Positions 12,125 through 23,636 are shown, counted from the stretch's first letter. The stretch is 64,000 bases of DNA from Hyperoodon ampullatus (GCA_949752795.1 OX457072.1:310001-374000), one strand, 5' to 3'. The notes: a model not told the origin generated them from the letters alone. Numbers and translations are program-made.

Positions 12125-13245
12125 CGGAAATAAAGTGTTCCTCAGTGATGTGTTTATTTGGATAAAAAGGGAATTAGACAAAGTCTACTCTGAGAATTTA
12201 AAATAACACACACAGTTATAAATGTCAGTGTTTTTATCAGTTTTTTTAGATAATGTGGGTATTATCTGGGTAGGAAGCTAAAAGAAACACATTTGAACCC
12301 AGGAGATAAATCTTGGCAAATAAGAAGTTGAAAATAAAGGAAATAAAAACCTTAAAAGAAAATAAAAACCTTAAACTTCTTATTTCTGAAATTAGCTTAA
12401 TTCTTCAGTTTAGAGATATTTTCTAGGACTTATGGTTTTAAATTTTTCTTAGAATAAATGTGACTCTTGGTGAGAGGAGGAGTGCCGTTCACTCTGTAAG
12501 TCACTGAGAACGTGGGCCGGATAGTTTGGTGTTTTAAAAAATTCACGGCAAACACAGTTAACATTGTCTTGTCACTGACTTGAGTTTCATGCAGGGGTTC
12601 AGATGCCGGTGTCTGGAGGAGGGAACTCAGATGGTTCAAAGCTTATGCAGTTGCCTCAGAAGTCACTGGGGCATAATAGCCTTTTTCAAATCCAACAAGT
12701 TGATCAATCAAGAAGGGTTTACCGAGTAACTAGAATGTGGTTTACTGTCTGCCCTGAGAATCAAAATTCTCAGATAACTGCATGGTACTTTCTGCAGTGC
12801 ATTCTCTGTGCTGCCCACTGTGGTACTGACCACATCAAATACTAGAAATGTGGCCCCTACAACTCAGGAACCGCATTTTAAGTTTTATTTTATTTCTTTT
12901 TATTTAAAATCAGTTAGCCACAAGGGCTGCCTTACAAGCACAGGTGTAGAAGGTGGCTCTGATGTTCTGTTTTCACCAGGGACCTTTTTGCATTAAATTT
13001 AACGCCCCTCCATTGCAGCTTGTCACACCGGCCTCCCACATCTCACGCTGTCCTGGTGGCTTCATCTGATCCTGTGGGCCAGCGACCGCCGGGCAGTTGT
13101 GTCACTCCCTTTCCCGTGCACTGGTCCCTCCAGGAAGGATGCAGGACCTTTCTTGCTGTATCCAAGTGGTGGGTCCCATCCTCCTTCCAAGGAAAAGAAC
13201 AGACTGGCTTCATTTTTTAATTCTTTACACAGTTTTTTTCTATAA
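12125..13245. other. Intron; possible old hAT-type remnant and small repeats
   Basis: A perfect 11-bp inverted repeat, AATAAGAAGTT (12319-12329) and AACTTCTTATT (12374-12384), encloses a tandem pair of aaataaaaaccttaaa units. The stretch 12800-12960 (ctgaccacatcaaatactagaaatgtgg... agttagccacaaggg) resembles the end of an old non-autonomous hAT-like element, and a related fragment lies at 20930-21180. No gene is seen. Confidence 0.5.
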
Positions 13246-13310
13246 ATTAATTTTATTTATTTATTTATTTATGGCTGCATTGGTTCTACTGCAGCACCAA
13301 TGATGTTTTA
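13246..13310 (-). mobile_element. Possible truncated CHR-1-like SINE
   Basis: A (TTTA)n run is followed by atggctgcattggttct, which resembles the 3' end of a CHR-1 element read in reverse. The rest of the SINE cannot be recognised. Confidence 0.4.
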
Positions 13311-14299
13311 CTGCACTTAGTTGTTTCCTTTGTGTGTGTCCCTGTGTGGACTATAAGCCCTCTCAACTAGCCCCACACGATGGCTTGGCCTCCCCTGTCA
13401 GGAAGATGTGTGCACTAGACAGCTTTGTCCTCAGGCCAGTGAAGCTCTGAGTTGAGACTAAATTGTAAACAAAATTGATTAGTTTATCCCAAGTATGTCT
13501 TCAGTGGAAAGAAGAATTAAGTCTAGGTTATGATTTTCTGACAACTACAGTTCTTTGTCTGACTTCTTTAGCTAACTAGCCATTAACAGAGGGAAGGAAA
13601 GGAAAGAAAGAAAATTCCTTCTATTTGTGTTTGTTTTCTTTAGGTCACTGCATTAATCCCACTAGTCATCTTTGCCACCCACCAAATTTGGACACATTCT
13701 TCCTAGACAATAAACAAGCAAATTGATCTTATTTGTGATGTGAAATAAATATTGTTTGTTTTATGAGCTGATAATGGGGTATTTAACACTTTGGCAGTGT
13801 TGACAAGTGATAGAAAATGAAAAGATATTTCACTTTGTTTTCCTCTCTGCCCTTGGTGACATTAAAAAAACAGTCTTGTTTCCTGTTTTACCTGAGTTCT
13901 GTATATAACACTCTCAGTAAAGAGCAGTGCAAATGGTTCTTCATGAAAGCAGACATTCGGACAAATTGTTGTTTGTATTGAACATACAGGATTCTCTGTT
14001 TTTTCTATTTTTTAAAGTTTCCAAGAGAAACCATAGTGCTTGGACTCCACGGAAGACTGTTACTGTCTAGTTTTTTGTGTATTTTACCATGTGTGTGACT
14101 GTCCCACATTGCAGCCCATCCTATTGCCACGGCTGCTGACTTGTCAAGGATGCTCTGAGAGTTTACTAGAAAGTAAACACACACCCTTCAACTTCCTTAA
14201 CAGAAGAATCACTGTGAGTCCAGCATCATGATGATGTTAACTGGTGTTGTTGGTTGTGATGTGATTTATCAAGTGAGGTTTAACATCTTAGGTTTGTCT

Positions 14300-14658
14300 T
14301 ATTTATTTGTTTGTGTGTGTGCGTGTTTGTTTATTTATGGCTTGTTGGGTCTTCGTAGCTGCACGTGGGCTTTCCCTAGTTGCAGCGAGTGGGGGCTACT
14401 CTTTGTTGTGGTGCACGGGCTTCTCATTGCGGTGACTTCTCTTGTTGCGGAGCACGGGCTCTGGGCGCATGGGCTTCAGTAGTTGTGGCACACGGGCTCA
14501 GTAGTTGTGGCTCGTGGCCTCTAGAGCGCTGACTCAGTTGTTGTGGCCCACAGGCTTAGTTGCCCTGCAGCCTGTGGGATCTTCCCGGCCCAGGGCTCAA
14601 ACCCGTGTCCCCTGCATTGACAGGCGGATTCTTAACCTCTGCGCCACTAGGGAAGCCC
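14300..14658 (-). mobile_element. Long-form CHR/Bov-tA-like SINE
   Basis: The minus-strand head is at 14658, with a tRNA-like B box (GGTTTGAGCCC). The middle is longer than in CHR-1, with several 'agttgtggc' type units, and the tail is (AAAT)/(ACAC)-rich. Target-site duplication CTTAGGTTTGTCT at 14287-14299 and 14659-14671. Confidence 0.92.
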
Positions 14659-14671
14659 CTTAGGTTTGTCT

Positions 14672-15765
14672 CTATTTTTAGTTAGGTCTTCAGAAAAACT
14701 GGTTAAACTTGTATAATATTAATCTGAATACATGCTCTGTAAACTTGCTTTTTGGCCATCACATAACATTTGTGGCAGTAAGATAAGTAGAGAGGTGATA
14801 GTAGAGTCCACAGCAGTTAACACTGGCCTGCAGCATAAAAAGAAATAAAGAGGTCATAGTCCCTAGGAGCATGACACTGGTGCCATGTATATGGATGTTG
14901 AAAGGCTGTGACGTCCTCGGCCTCCTAACGAAGGAAACAGCATCTGTGTTTCTTCTGCAGAAGCTCAGTGAGGTAGTACCGAGACCTCTGCTTGTCACAT
15001 GGAATCTGAGTTGTGGTCATTGCCACCAGGCAGCCCCGCAGGTGCTCCACCATCCCCTTCCCTGTGCCTCCACACACCCTCACCCAGTCAGCCCTCACCT
15101 GGTTACCTCTCCTGGGAAACCTTCCCTGTCTCCAGAGGGTCCTCCCTCGGGGTATCATATAACACTCTTTTCCTTTGCAGTAAACCTGTCCTCTCAGCCT
15201 TCTTGTCTCAGACTGGATTCCCAGTCCCCTGCCCCGTGCCTGGCATGTCATAGGTGTTGAGTAAAAACAGCGAAATGAACCAAATGGACTTAGATATGGG
15301 TTTTAAGGTCTTTCCCAGATCCACTAGCCTTGCACATCTATTTTGTATAGGTATGTTTTTAATTTGGTTTAACCTTAATAGCCTCAAACAGGACTTTGAA
15401 TTTGGCAGAACAGAGTTCTAATGTTAGTATGTCTATCTGTAAACTGTAAGGTTCTAAATACACACAGAAATCTTGTGCTTTGTTCTTAACTTAGCAGTTA
15501 AAATAATATTACTTGATCATATTTTTCAAATTAACTTGAAAGAAAAGGCTGGGCACGTATGATATCTGTCATCCATGCTGCTGTACCAGGACCTTCGCAG
15601 TTGAGCCCAGTGGTACCCGATGCTGTGCCCCAGCCCTGCCCTCTTGCTTTCTGGAGCCTCTCCTTGCTGACTCTCACTCTGTGTCTAGCTTGCCTCTGTC
15701 TCTCCATATCTCCTAATTGTTATTTCTAGGTTACCATACGTGTAGTCTGTCGGCTTAAAATATTA
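14672..15765. other. Intron without recognised features
   Basis: A moderately GC-rich stretch around 14990-15260 gives overlapping open frames on both strands. None resembles a known protein, and none has a convincing exon boundary pair. Confidence 0.6.
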
Positions 15766-15769
15766 CTAT

Positions 15770-17230
15770 TGCAAATTTGTCTTCTTGGTGGACTGTCCCT
15801 TTTAATCATTGTGTGATGTCCCTCTCTATCCCTGATAATTTTCTTCTCTCTAAAGCCTACTTCATCTGATAGTAATTTCAACCATATTTATATTAATGTT
15901 ACATGATGGGTTTTTCCCCCAGCCTTTTACTTTCATCCTACCTGTGTCTTTTTTTTTTTTTTTTTTGCGGTACGCGGGCCTCTCACTGTTGTGGCCTCTC
16001 CCGTTGCGGAGCACAGGCTCCGGACGCGCAGGCTCAGCGGCCATGGCTCACGGGCCCAGCCGCTCCGCGGCATGTGGGATCTTCCCGGCCCGGGGCACGA
16101 ACCCGTGTCCCCTGCATCGGCAGGCGGACTCTCAACCACTGCGCCACCAGGGAAGCCCCCTACCTGTGTCTTTATATTTGAAGTGAATTTCTTGTAGACA
16201 GCATAAAGATAGACCATATTTTTTAATCCACTCTGCTAATCTGTCTTTTAATTGCTTTGTTTAGACCATATACACTTAATGTAATTATTGATATATTAGG
16301 ACTTAAGTCTCCCTTTTTATTTCTCGTTTTCTCTGTGTTGTTCAGTTTTTCATTTCTCTGGGTTTTTCTTTTTTTCCTGGCATTATGTGGGTTGCTTGAA
16401 CATTTTTTAGAATTTCATTTTAATTTATTTATAATGTTTTTGTGTTGTTATAGCTATGTTATTGGTTGCTCTAGGCATTACATTTTATATGCATAACTTA
16501 TCAGTTTATGGGGTCATCATTTTGCCAGTTTGTGTGAAGTGTAGGAACCTTGCCTCTTATGTCCCTTTACTGTCCTCATTTATATGACTGTCTTAAATAT
16601 TTCCTCTGCATACATTTAGAACCATATCAGACAGTGTTATGATTCTTGCTTCAACTCCAAATATAATTTCAAAAGCTCAACAGGAGTAGGAAAGCCTAGT
16701 GTATTTACCTGTATCTTTCCATTTTTATTTCTTCTTCCTCACACCTCTTGAGGTTCTGTTTATTGGTTTTTTTTGGTCTGTTTTTTCTTCGTTGTTTATG
16801 TTTGGTAATTGCTATTATCTTCATGTTCACTGATCCTTTTCTCTGTCCCCTTCATTCTGCTGTTGAACCCATCCAGTGACTTTTTTTATTTTCATTATTT
16901 TATTTCCTAGTTATAAAATTTCCATTTAAAAAAATCTGTATCTTTGCCAAGACTTTCTGTTTCTTTGCTGAGACTTTCTGTTCTTTCATTTGTCTCGTTG
17001 TGCATTTGTAACTGTCACTGAAGCATGTTTGTAATGGCTGCCTTTGAATCTTTGTCGGTAATTCTAATTCTGTGTCATCTTAGCATTGTCATCTAGTCAC
17101 TGTGTTTTTTCATTCAAGTGAGATTTTTCCTGGTTCTTAGTGTAACAAGTGGTTTTAGATGGTAAGCTGTACATGATGGGTATTATGGTACGAGATCCTG
17201 GATCTTATTTAAACCAGTTTTAGGTGGCTT
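15770..17230 (-). mobile_element. Old L1 (5' half), antisense, split by a SINE
   Basis: The plus strand has sequences common in antisense copies of older mammalian L1s, such as ttgtcttcttggtggactgtcc and agaccatatacacttaatgtaattattgatat. The later part at 16900-17170 (tgccaagactttctgtttc ... ttcattcaagtgagatttttcc) is of the same kind. The L1 may extend further right into the GC-rich stretch to about 17900. A CHR-2 SINE interrupts it at 15951-16158. Confidence 0.75.
15951..16158 (-). mobile_element. CHR-2 SINE nested in L1
   Basis: A T-run, then tgcggtacgcgggcctctca, ending at ccaccagggaagccc. The target-site duplication CCTACCTGTGTCTT lies at 15937-15950 and 16159-16172, exact over 14 bp. 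It is close to the cetacean consensus and therefore rather young. Confidence 0.97.
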
Positions 17231-18414
17231 TGTGTGACACTGCTCTGAGAAGAGACGCTGGGAGGGTGGGGGGCTTCTTACGACCAGGTGGAGGCAGGCG
17301 TCAGGATTCCCTTCGTTACTGCTTCCCGCGAGGCTGCTGCTCACCGCCGTGGAGGAAGGTGGGAGGGCCGGGTTGTGGTGAAAGTACTGACTCTGCTGGG
17401 CCGACTGGACCCTGCCCCAAGGGGCGGGGACTGAGGCTTGGTTACGGGAGTGAGGTGTCTCCCCTGTGACAGGGGTGTGAGGGTGAATATTGCCTCGGCT
17501 CACACCAGCCCAGCTGGCCTGCACAGACTCCTCATCTCAGCCTGTGGAGGGGCATGTCTGGCCCCCGCTTGGGCTTTGCCTGCTGTGTGTGGGAGTCGGT
17601 CCCAGCTTTTCTGAGATGTTTGCCAGGAGTAGGGCAGCGGCTTCTAGAAGCTTTCTGTCCCACTGGGCCACCCCTTCCCTGTCCTTCCTTGCGAGGGCGC
17701 TTTTGTCTGCACCCGTTGCTGTTTCGAGGCTGCAGAACGGAAGCCCAGGAACTTGCTGCTCTGTGTCTCCTTGGGGCCCAGCTGGACAGCCTCCTCCTCT
17801 CCCCTTTCAGCTTCTTCTTCTGTTTTGTTTCTGTACAGCATCAGGCACTTCCTTGTGTCTCATGGGAGAAATAGGGGAAAGTGTGTCGACTCCGTCTTCC
17901 CATTAACCTTCCTGTTGAGCAGTGCTGCCTGTGTGAGGAATGAGCATTAGGTAGTCTGAGAGGAACCAGGAGCACATTGTCGTATTTCTACTTGAATGTG
18001 GGCCATTTCAGTGACTGTGGTCCGTTTGGTAGTGCAGATGGAGTTCCTTTGGTGTCTGGTGTCATGTTTTCTGAAAGATGAGAGCTGTGAGGTGTCCGAA
18101 GGTCTTTCCTGTAACATTCACTTCAGTGTCGGGCATCTGTGTGCCCCCCTCCAAGTACTTTCCCCGAGGGGCCCTGGGGCCACCGTCCAGCAGCCTGGGA
18201 GGCCCCGGGGGAGCTCCAGCTCGAGCACTGCCGCCCCTTCCATCCCCACTCCTGACACAAGACTTGCTCAGAAGAGCAGAGCCAGATGCACTGGCAGCTG
18301 CTCTAGGGCTTGTGTCCTTAGCCAGCAAGTCGCTGCCCTTTGTGATTTAGCAAGAAGGTGAGGCGGGTCCAGCACTGCAGATGAACTTGTATTTGTATTT
18401 CTTTCCCTTTCCAG
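17231..18414. other. GC-rich intron before the first SPIDR exon
   Basis: No exon matching the preceding part of SPIDR was found here, although the exon at 18415 must be preceded by one ending in TG (the first two bases of a Trp codon). The open frames at 17490-17906 and 18078-18350 look like chance frames in GC-rich DNA. Confidence 0.55.
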
Positions 18415-18610
18415 GCAAAAGCTTATTATCCCAAATGGAAGTTGCCCTGTTATTCTGAATACTTACTTTTGTCAGAAAGTTGTTGCCAAAGAAGATTCAA
18501 AAACAACACGTGAAATGCACAGTTGGGACACACCCCTTCCAAGAAGAAGCATCATTTTGGCCCAGATGTTTAGATTTAAGAGCCTAACAAATAACTCACC
18601 TGAAAACCAG
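18415..18610 (+). CDS. SPIDR: SPIDR internal coding exon (first of two in window)
   Basis: Internal exon of SPIDR (KIAA0146), a nuclear scaffold that brings the BLM helicase and RAD51 together in homologous recombination. It is 196 nt long. A pyrimidine-rich tract and CCAG end at 18414, and GT follows at 18611. The first G completes a Trp codon begun in the previous exon (phase 2), and the exon ends in phase 0. The 65 following codons are open and include KLIIPNGSCPVILNTYF, KVVAKEDS, PLPRRSIILAQMF and LTNNSPENQ. These track the human protein as I remember it, where the matching text is KLIIPSGSCPVILNTYFCEK and LTNNSPEIQ. The position corresponds to the middle third of the roughly 915-residue protein. 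The preceding exon is outside the window or not recognised. Identification is by remembered homology, not by search. Confidence 0.92.
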
Positions 18611-19362
18611 GTAAACTATCGCTGACTTAGAGGTTTTTTGCTTTGTAGTAATACTGTGTTTAAAGGCTTTGGAATTTATAGAGGTGATTACCTTTGTGTT
18701 TGGTCCTTTCCAAATATTCAGCAACTATGTATGTAATCTTTAATTTATTAAAATATGAGTTTTCATTTTTTTTCTCTTCTCATAATTGCCTAAGAATTTT
18801 ATTTAAGCCTCTTTTATTTATTAAAAAAAATCATGTTTTTCTTTTTCATAACATCTGTATCCCTTGGGATAAAAAGAGCTGCATAAACTTGAGGTTATAC
18901 ACTGGAGATTGCTTTTTGGAATTTTAGTGGCCCTGAGCCATGGTCATCCACCAAGATGAACTTGGGGAACCACTAAACTTCTCTCGCGGCGGGCACAAAG
19001 GACACCCCCGGGACCACTCGGGCTCCAAGTGTCTGACTTCAGTGCGCCTGCCTCAGGGTCGCCTAGTTATCCCAGTCAATGCGGAGCAGAATACTGAGGC
19101 TGACAGTGTGAGGGGACATCGGAAAGAAAAGGAAACAGACTTTGAACCTACTTTGTAGGTGTGGAGTTGAGCGGGAGCTCCCTTTGACTGTCACAGCATG
19201 TGTCTGGAGAGAATTATGTGAAAAGGAGGGCTGTCTAATCAATTTAATTTAACAGATATAAAGTACAGCTCAAAGTGCATTACTGCTTTAATGTACAGTT
19301 TTAGACAGCTATGTGATGTTAAATTCATGAGGTGTGTCTTCGTCTCACGTCAGTGCTAGGGG

Positions 19363-19666
19363 AGCGGCAGTAGAGCTTAGTGGTTAAGTGTATGGACTTT
19401 GGAACTAGGTGTCTAGTTCGGGTCCTGCCTCAGCCACTTGCTGCTGGGTGACCTTGGGTAAGACACTGAACTCCTGGGCCTCCCTGGTGGCGCAGTGGTT
19501 GAGAGTCCGCCTGCCGATGCAGGGGATACGGGTTCGTGCCCCGGTCTGGGAGGATCCCATATGCCGCGGAGCGGCTGGGCCTGTGAGCCATGGCTGCTGA
19601 GCCTGCGCATCCGGAGCCTGTGCTCCGCAACGGGAGAGGCCACAACAGTGAGAGGCCCGCGTACCA

Positions 19667-19729
<63 letters not shown>

Positions 19730-19870
19730 CACTGAACTCCTGTCTCAGCATTCTCATCTGTCAAACAGTGGTAACGATGCAGCCTGCCTCCTTGGGTTGG
19801 GAGGTTAAATGTGTTTGTTACACAGCATCGTATGTAAAGAAAAGTGCTGCAATGTAGGAAGCACGGAGCA
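19363..19870 (+). mobile_element. MIR SINE split by CHR-2
   Basis: The left part (tagagcttagtggttaagtg ... tgggtgaccttgggtaag) and the right part (gtctcagcattctcatctgt ... ggttaaatgtgtttg) are consecutive pieces of one MIR. They are separated only by the CHR-2 and its duplicated target at 19477-19742. Confidence 0.9.
19477..19726 (+). mobile_element. Young CHR-2 SINE with 60-A tail
   Basis: A full-length CHR-2 from the tRNA-like head (cctccctggtggcgcagtgg, with B box GGTTCGTGCCC) to a pure A-run at 19668-19727. A perfect 16-bp duplication, AGACACTGAACTCCTG, is at 19461-19476 and 19727-19742. The uninterrupted tail and exact duplication point to a recent insertion. Confidence 0.98.
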
Positions 19871-20329
19871 CTCTAGAGGTGCTGTAATCTTAGTAGGATA
19901 TTTACTGGGGTCATAAAGGTGTTGCATGTTGTTCACAGGAGTGTGCCAAGTGCTGGCACTTCATAATAACCCTAGTCATTCTTTTATTTTCTTTTGTAGT
20001 TTGTGCTATTGAGATTGTTACCTCATAAAAGAAAATTTTTTGAATCACCATCAGGTGTTTTAATAGCAGGACTTTCTCCATGTCTTCAAATCCCCGAGGT
20101 GGTCTGTCCTCCTGCCGCTCCCCTGTTCCTCAACTCACCAGGCCTCCTCAGCCACGTTGGTGGCCCGCATATGGGAGCCCCGCGCCATGGGCGTGCGTCT
20201 GTCCTTGTCATTCCTTGAGTGTCCTGCAGTCACACCCGATGCTCAGGGTTCCCCAAGCACATCAGGATTTGGTATGTGGTGTGCCCTCGTGGGTCAGACT
20301 GGAATTGTTCCCTTTGCGTGTCTTGCCAG

Positions 20330-20559
20330 GTTATGTGTGATGGTCACACCACCGTGGGCACAGACTGGACCCTCAGGCACGAACAAGCAGAGCTGGGCTT
20401 CCCCGCCCAAGCTCCCCTGAGGGATTCTCTGCTGGATGCAGTCGAAAGCCAAGGAGTTGCCACCTGGTCGGGAGCCGGGGTCCGGGTGGTGGTGCAGAGA
20501 GTTTACTCTCTTCGCTGCAGGTGTCAGCAGGCAGATGGCACAGACCCACCTGGAGTTCG
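20330..20559 (+). CDS. SPIDR: SPIDR internal coding exon (second of two in window)
   Basis: The next SPIDR exon, 230 nt. The acceptor is CTTGCCAG ending at 20329 and the donor is CG|GTGAGT at 20560. It starts in phase 0, matching the end of the previous exon, and leaves two bases (CG) of an Arg codon. The 76 codons are open. The block APLRDSLLDAVESQG and then GAGVRVVVQRVYSL match the human protein as remembered (TPLRDSLLDVVESQG, GAGVRVVVQRVYSL). The first ~30 residues are more diverged (VMCDGHTTVGTDWT versus VVCSGVATTGTAWT). An alternative donor at 20521 (GCTGCAG|GTGTCAG) would remove the last 39 nt in frame. The longer form is favoured because ADGTDPPG aligns with a human TDPAG segment. The frame reaches a TGA at 20561 if unspliced, as expected for an intron. 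Confidence 0.92.
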
Positions 20560-23398
20560 GTGAGTGACGAGACACAGGTGCAGGTGCCCAGACTCACCTG
20601 GAGAAAGTGGAGGCTCTTCTCAGAGCAGTTTCTTCACTGTATTCACCATGTACATGGGTTGTATTTGTTTGGTTGGTTTTTATTTACATCAGAATTTGGG
20701 ACACATGGTATGACAGAGGATTTTGTCTATTTGTATAAAAAGTCCTTACTGAAAAAGTTAGTTGCATTTACTTTTACCTTTAATAGTTCATGTTACTGAA
20801 AGTAATACAAGCACAATTGGTATTGTTATAAGAAAGCCAAGGCATGGTTACGTACTTAAAAAGACCACTGCAATAGCTATCAAGTTTTATGTCTTAAAAA
20901 CCTGAATAAGTAAATGGCAGCTGGTAAATCTGTGGCTCCCAGATGGTGCTGTCGAGTCTGCATCAGAGCTCTTGGCAGAACTTCTGCTGTGGTGCAGACA
21001 TTTTTTTACTGCCCTAACCAGTGAGGTGACCACTGACCACGTAGGAAATATGGCTGGTGGGACCGAGGAACTACATTTTAAATTTTATTTAAGTTGAATT
21101 AACTTTATTTTAAAGTTTATGTGGATAGTGGCTGCCTTGGTACACAGGATGGCTAGGTAGCTACGAAAGCAAGGGCAAAACCTGTGATTCAAAGTACTTT
21201 GCTCCAACACATTGTGGGAATGGCGTCTTTTCTGCTGAGACTTAGGCTCCTCCTGGTTTTATGTGTTTTCAAGTAGCTATAGACACATTGCTGACTGAGA
21301 GTTTATTTATTTATGTCAGACTCTTCTGAGGTTATCTTTCTATGTTAAATTGCCCTCAAAGCAGTAAGGCAGATTTATAACAGAATAGAAATGAAAAGCA
21401 TAGATTCCAGTTCATCAAACAATCATTTTGTCTCTCTACTATTAGGAGAACACATATTGGAGAAATAGTAATTCACAGTCATCCTATCCTTACAGTGCCT
21501 TCTGATGTTTTTCAGAAAGAGCAAGCAGGAAGCACTGCTCTGTTAACTGTGAGTCCTCTTCCAGTGGACAGCAACTTACTTTAAAGTACCATGAATTTGA
21601 AAAAGTCCCTTCAGGTGTAGGGTTAGAGAATGTTTCTTTTGGAATTATAGAAAAAATTTATTTTTATTTTGTTTGGAATATGTGTGTGTGTGAAACCATT
21701 ATGTCCATCTTTAGGTTTTAACACGGCTTGTAGCTGTCGACCAGTTTTGTGCTAGACTTAAATTTGTGTAACTCTAAATAGGATTACCTGAGACAGTTAC
21801 AGGTTAGACAGAGGTTTGGTCTTGCTTAGCGTTTTTCGCGGTCTGTAGCCGTGCTAGGCTCTAAGGAGGGAATACCGAGTGAGCAGGGCGCGGAGCACCG
21901 CTCCAGGGAGGTGGGCCAGCAGGAGCTGAGGCGGCAGGGAGGGGCTCGCAGAGCTGGCGTTGAGCATCGTGCTCCTCGGAGGCCGTCCTCCAGCCCTGCG
22001 GTGGCACCTGTTTTACTTGTTGAGCAAAGAGAAGAAATTGGAAGGTAAGCTGCTGCCAGCGGTCGGCGTGGGAGTGCTTTGGGTCTGTGCCTTGTAATAC
22101 ACCCGGGACATATCGAATGAGACTGTGCTCGTGGTGGACTGAAGGCAGGGCAGGCATACCTCAAAAATAAGAAAACAACATTGAGTCATTCAGGTGGAAT
22201 GCGCCTGCGTCGTGGCGGGGGGCTTCTCGTTGCACACGTGAGGCTGTAAACAGAGGCTGGAGGACCTTAGCGCCATTTCACAGGTGAGGAAGTGGGACCT
22301 CAGAGAGGTTCTTACTGCTAATAGTCATGCAGGTGGATGAAAGGAAAACATCATGAGGTATAGAATCCCCAAATGACAGTATTGTAGAGAATACGGGAGC
22401 TAAAAGAAAGGGAAGAATATTGAGTTAGAACCAAGCTGTGTTTAGAATACAGCTGACCCAGGGGTCAAGTCATCCTGGAAAGCCACTGCAGGAGCTGTGC
22501 ATGAAAAGGAACTTTTGGACAGAGGCCATAGCGTTTGGCCTTGGGTTTGAGACAAGGCTTCTGAGATGTCTTTGGGGTACAAAAAGGTCTCATTGTATAA
22601 CTGATCATTAGTTTTTTCTAGATTCATTTGCTATAATAATGATCAGGTTCTCCAGTTTACAAATGACATTAAGATAGAAAGTAACATTACACTTAGCACC
22701 CTAGTGATTCTTTGCTGGTGTGTGTAAGGCATCTCCTTGGAGAGTCCCTCAGCAGCATGTGTCCTGGTGTGGACCTTTACACCTGCACGTGCAACACGAT
22801 ACAAGAGGAGACACCATCAGAAGACTTAGGCATATCGCCTAGGTCACCCTTTTCTGCTTGAATTCTGCCTGTAACTTCCTGCCCGTCGGTAACTTGGGGC
22901 AGCTGTGCGGTGCACAGAGTCAGTCTTGTCCAGAGGCCCGAGCACAGCGAGCACAGGAGGGAGACTGAACAGTGAGGGCCGCTGTCCTGCTGTCCCCTGC
23001 ATTACCTCACCTGCTTTACCCCAAAGACCTCTCTAGCCAGCAGTGAGCTGAAGACGACTCTGATCACTGTGTATTTTCTACAGTCAGAAATGGCCGTGTC
23101 AGAATAAATGAAGGCCTGTGCAAAGAGAGACAGCACTGTCTTATGAGACTCTGCTGCCACGGTGATGCTCCCTTCCTGCCCAGAGCAGGCCAGGTGCCTC
23201 CCGAGGAAGCTGTGGTGACTTTTCTGTCTAACTTGGCACCTTGATCGTATCATCCTAGTGCTCTAGCCATGTCACTTTTATGGGATCAGTAAGAGCTTAT
23301 CTTCTGGCAGACAGCCCAATTTCTGTCAGCTTTGAAATCAAAAGAAATTTATTTGAAGCCTGCCAATCCTGAAGAGGGGCAGATAGATTCTGTCAAAA
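20560..23398 (+). other. SPIDR: Start of a very long SPIDR intron
   Basis: The intron starts at 20560 and no further SPIDR exon was recognised up to 64000, so it exceeds 43.4 kb. This first part holds an old hAT-like fragment (about 20930-21180) and a candidate cryptic exon at 21446-21548. A MIR-like trace lies at about 22250-22335 (catttcacaggtgaggaagt). The remainder shows nothing I recognise. Confidence 0.6.
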
Positions 23399-23408
23399 GG
23401 TTCATATT

Positions 23409-23626
23409 GGGCTTCCCTGGTGGCGCAGTGGTTGAGAGTCCGCCTGCCGATGCAGGGGACACGGGTTCGTGCCCCGGTCCGGGAGGATCCCACATGCCGC
23501 AGAGCGGCTGGGCCCGTGAGCCATGGCCGCTGAGCCTGCACGTCCGGAGCCTGTGCTCCGCAACGGGAGAGGCCACAACAGTGAGAGGCCCGCGTACCGG
23601 AAAAAGAAAAAAAAAAAAAAAAAAAG
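23409..23626 (+). mobile_element. CHR-2 SINE
   Basis: The head gggcttccctggtggcgcag is at 23409 and the tail is a nearly pure A-run to about 23625. Target-site duplication GGTTCATATT at 23399-23408 and 23627-23636. Confidence 0.96.
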
Positions 23627-23636
23627 GGTTCATATT

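Larger units (their letters stand above)
18611..20329 (+). other. SPIDR: SPIDR intron between the two exons
   Basis: Short phase-0 intron of 1719 nt with GT at 18611 and CCAG at 20329. It contains a MIR split by a CHR-2 SINE. It also contains a possible in-frame cassette exon at 20000-20098, described among the findings. Confidence 0.85.

Noticed and set aside
14871..15260. 129-codon frame containing LTKETAS, similar to a few residues of the SPIDR segment upstream of the visible exons
   Set aside because: The match is only about six residues, the flanking residues do not agree, and there is no suitable donor ending in TG. I judge it to be chance.
19405..19764. Open frames with long runs of Phe or Lys around CHR-2 copies (also at 11.9, 15.9, 23.4, 28.2, 36.4, 38.4 and 56.0 kb)
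   Set aside because: These are translations of the SINE body and its A/T tail. The same peptide (LRSTGSG, HRQADSQPLRHQGSP) recurs in every copy.
20521..20559. 39-nt mini-exon after GCTGCAG, separate from the SPIDR exon
   Set aside because: The frame is open across the supposed acceptor and the tail aligns better as the end of one 230-nt exon. An alternative donor at 20521 remains possible.
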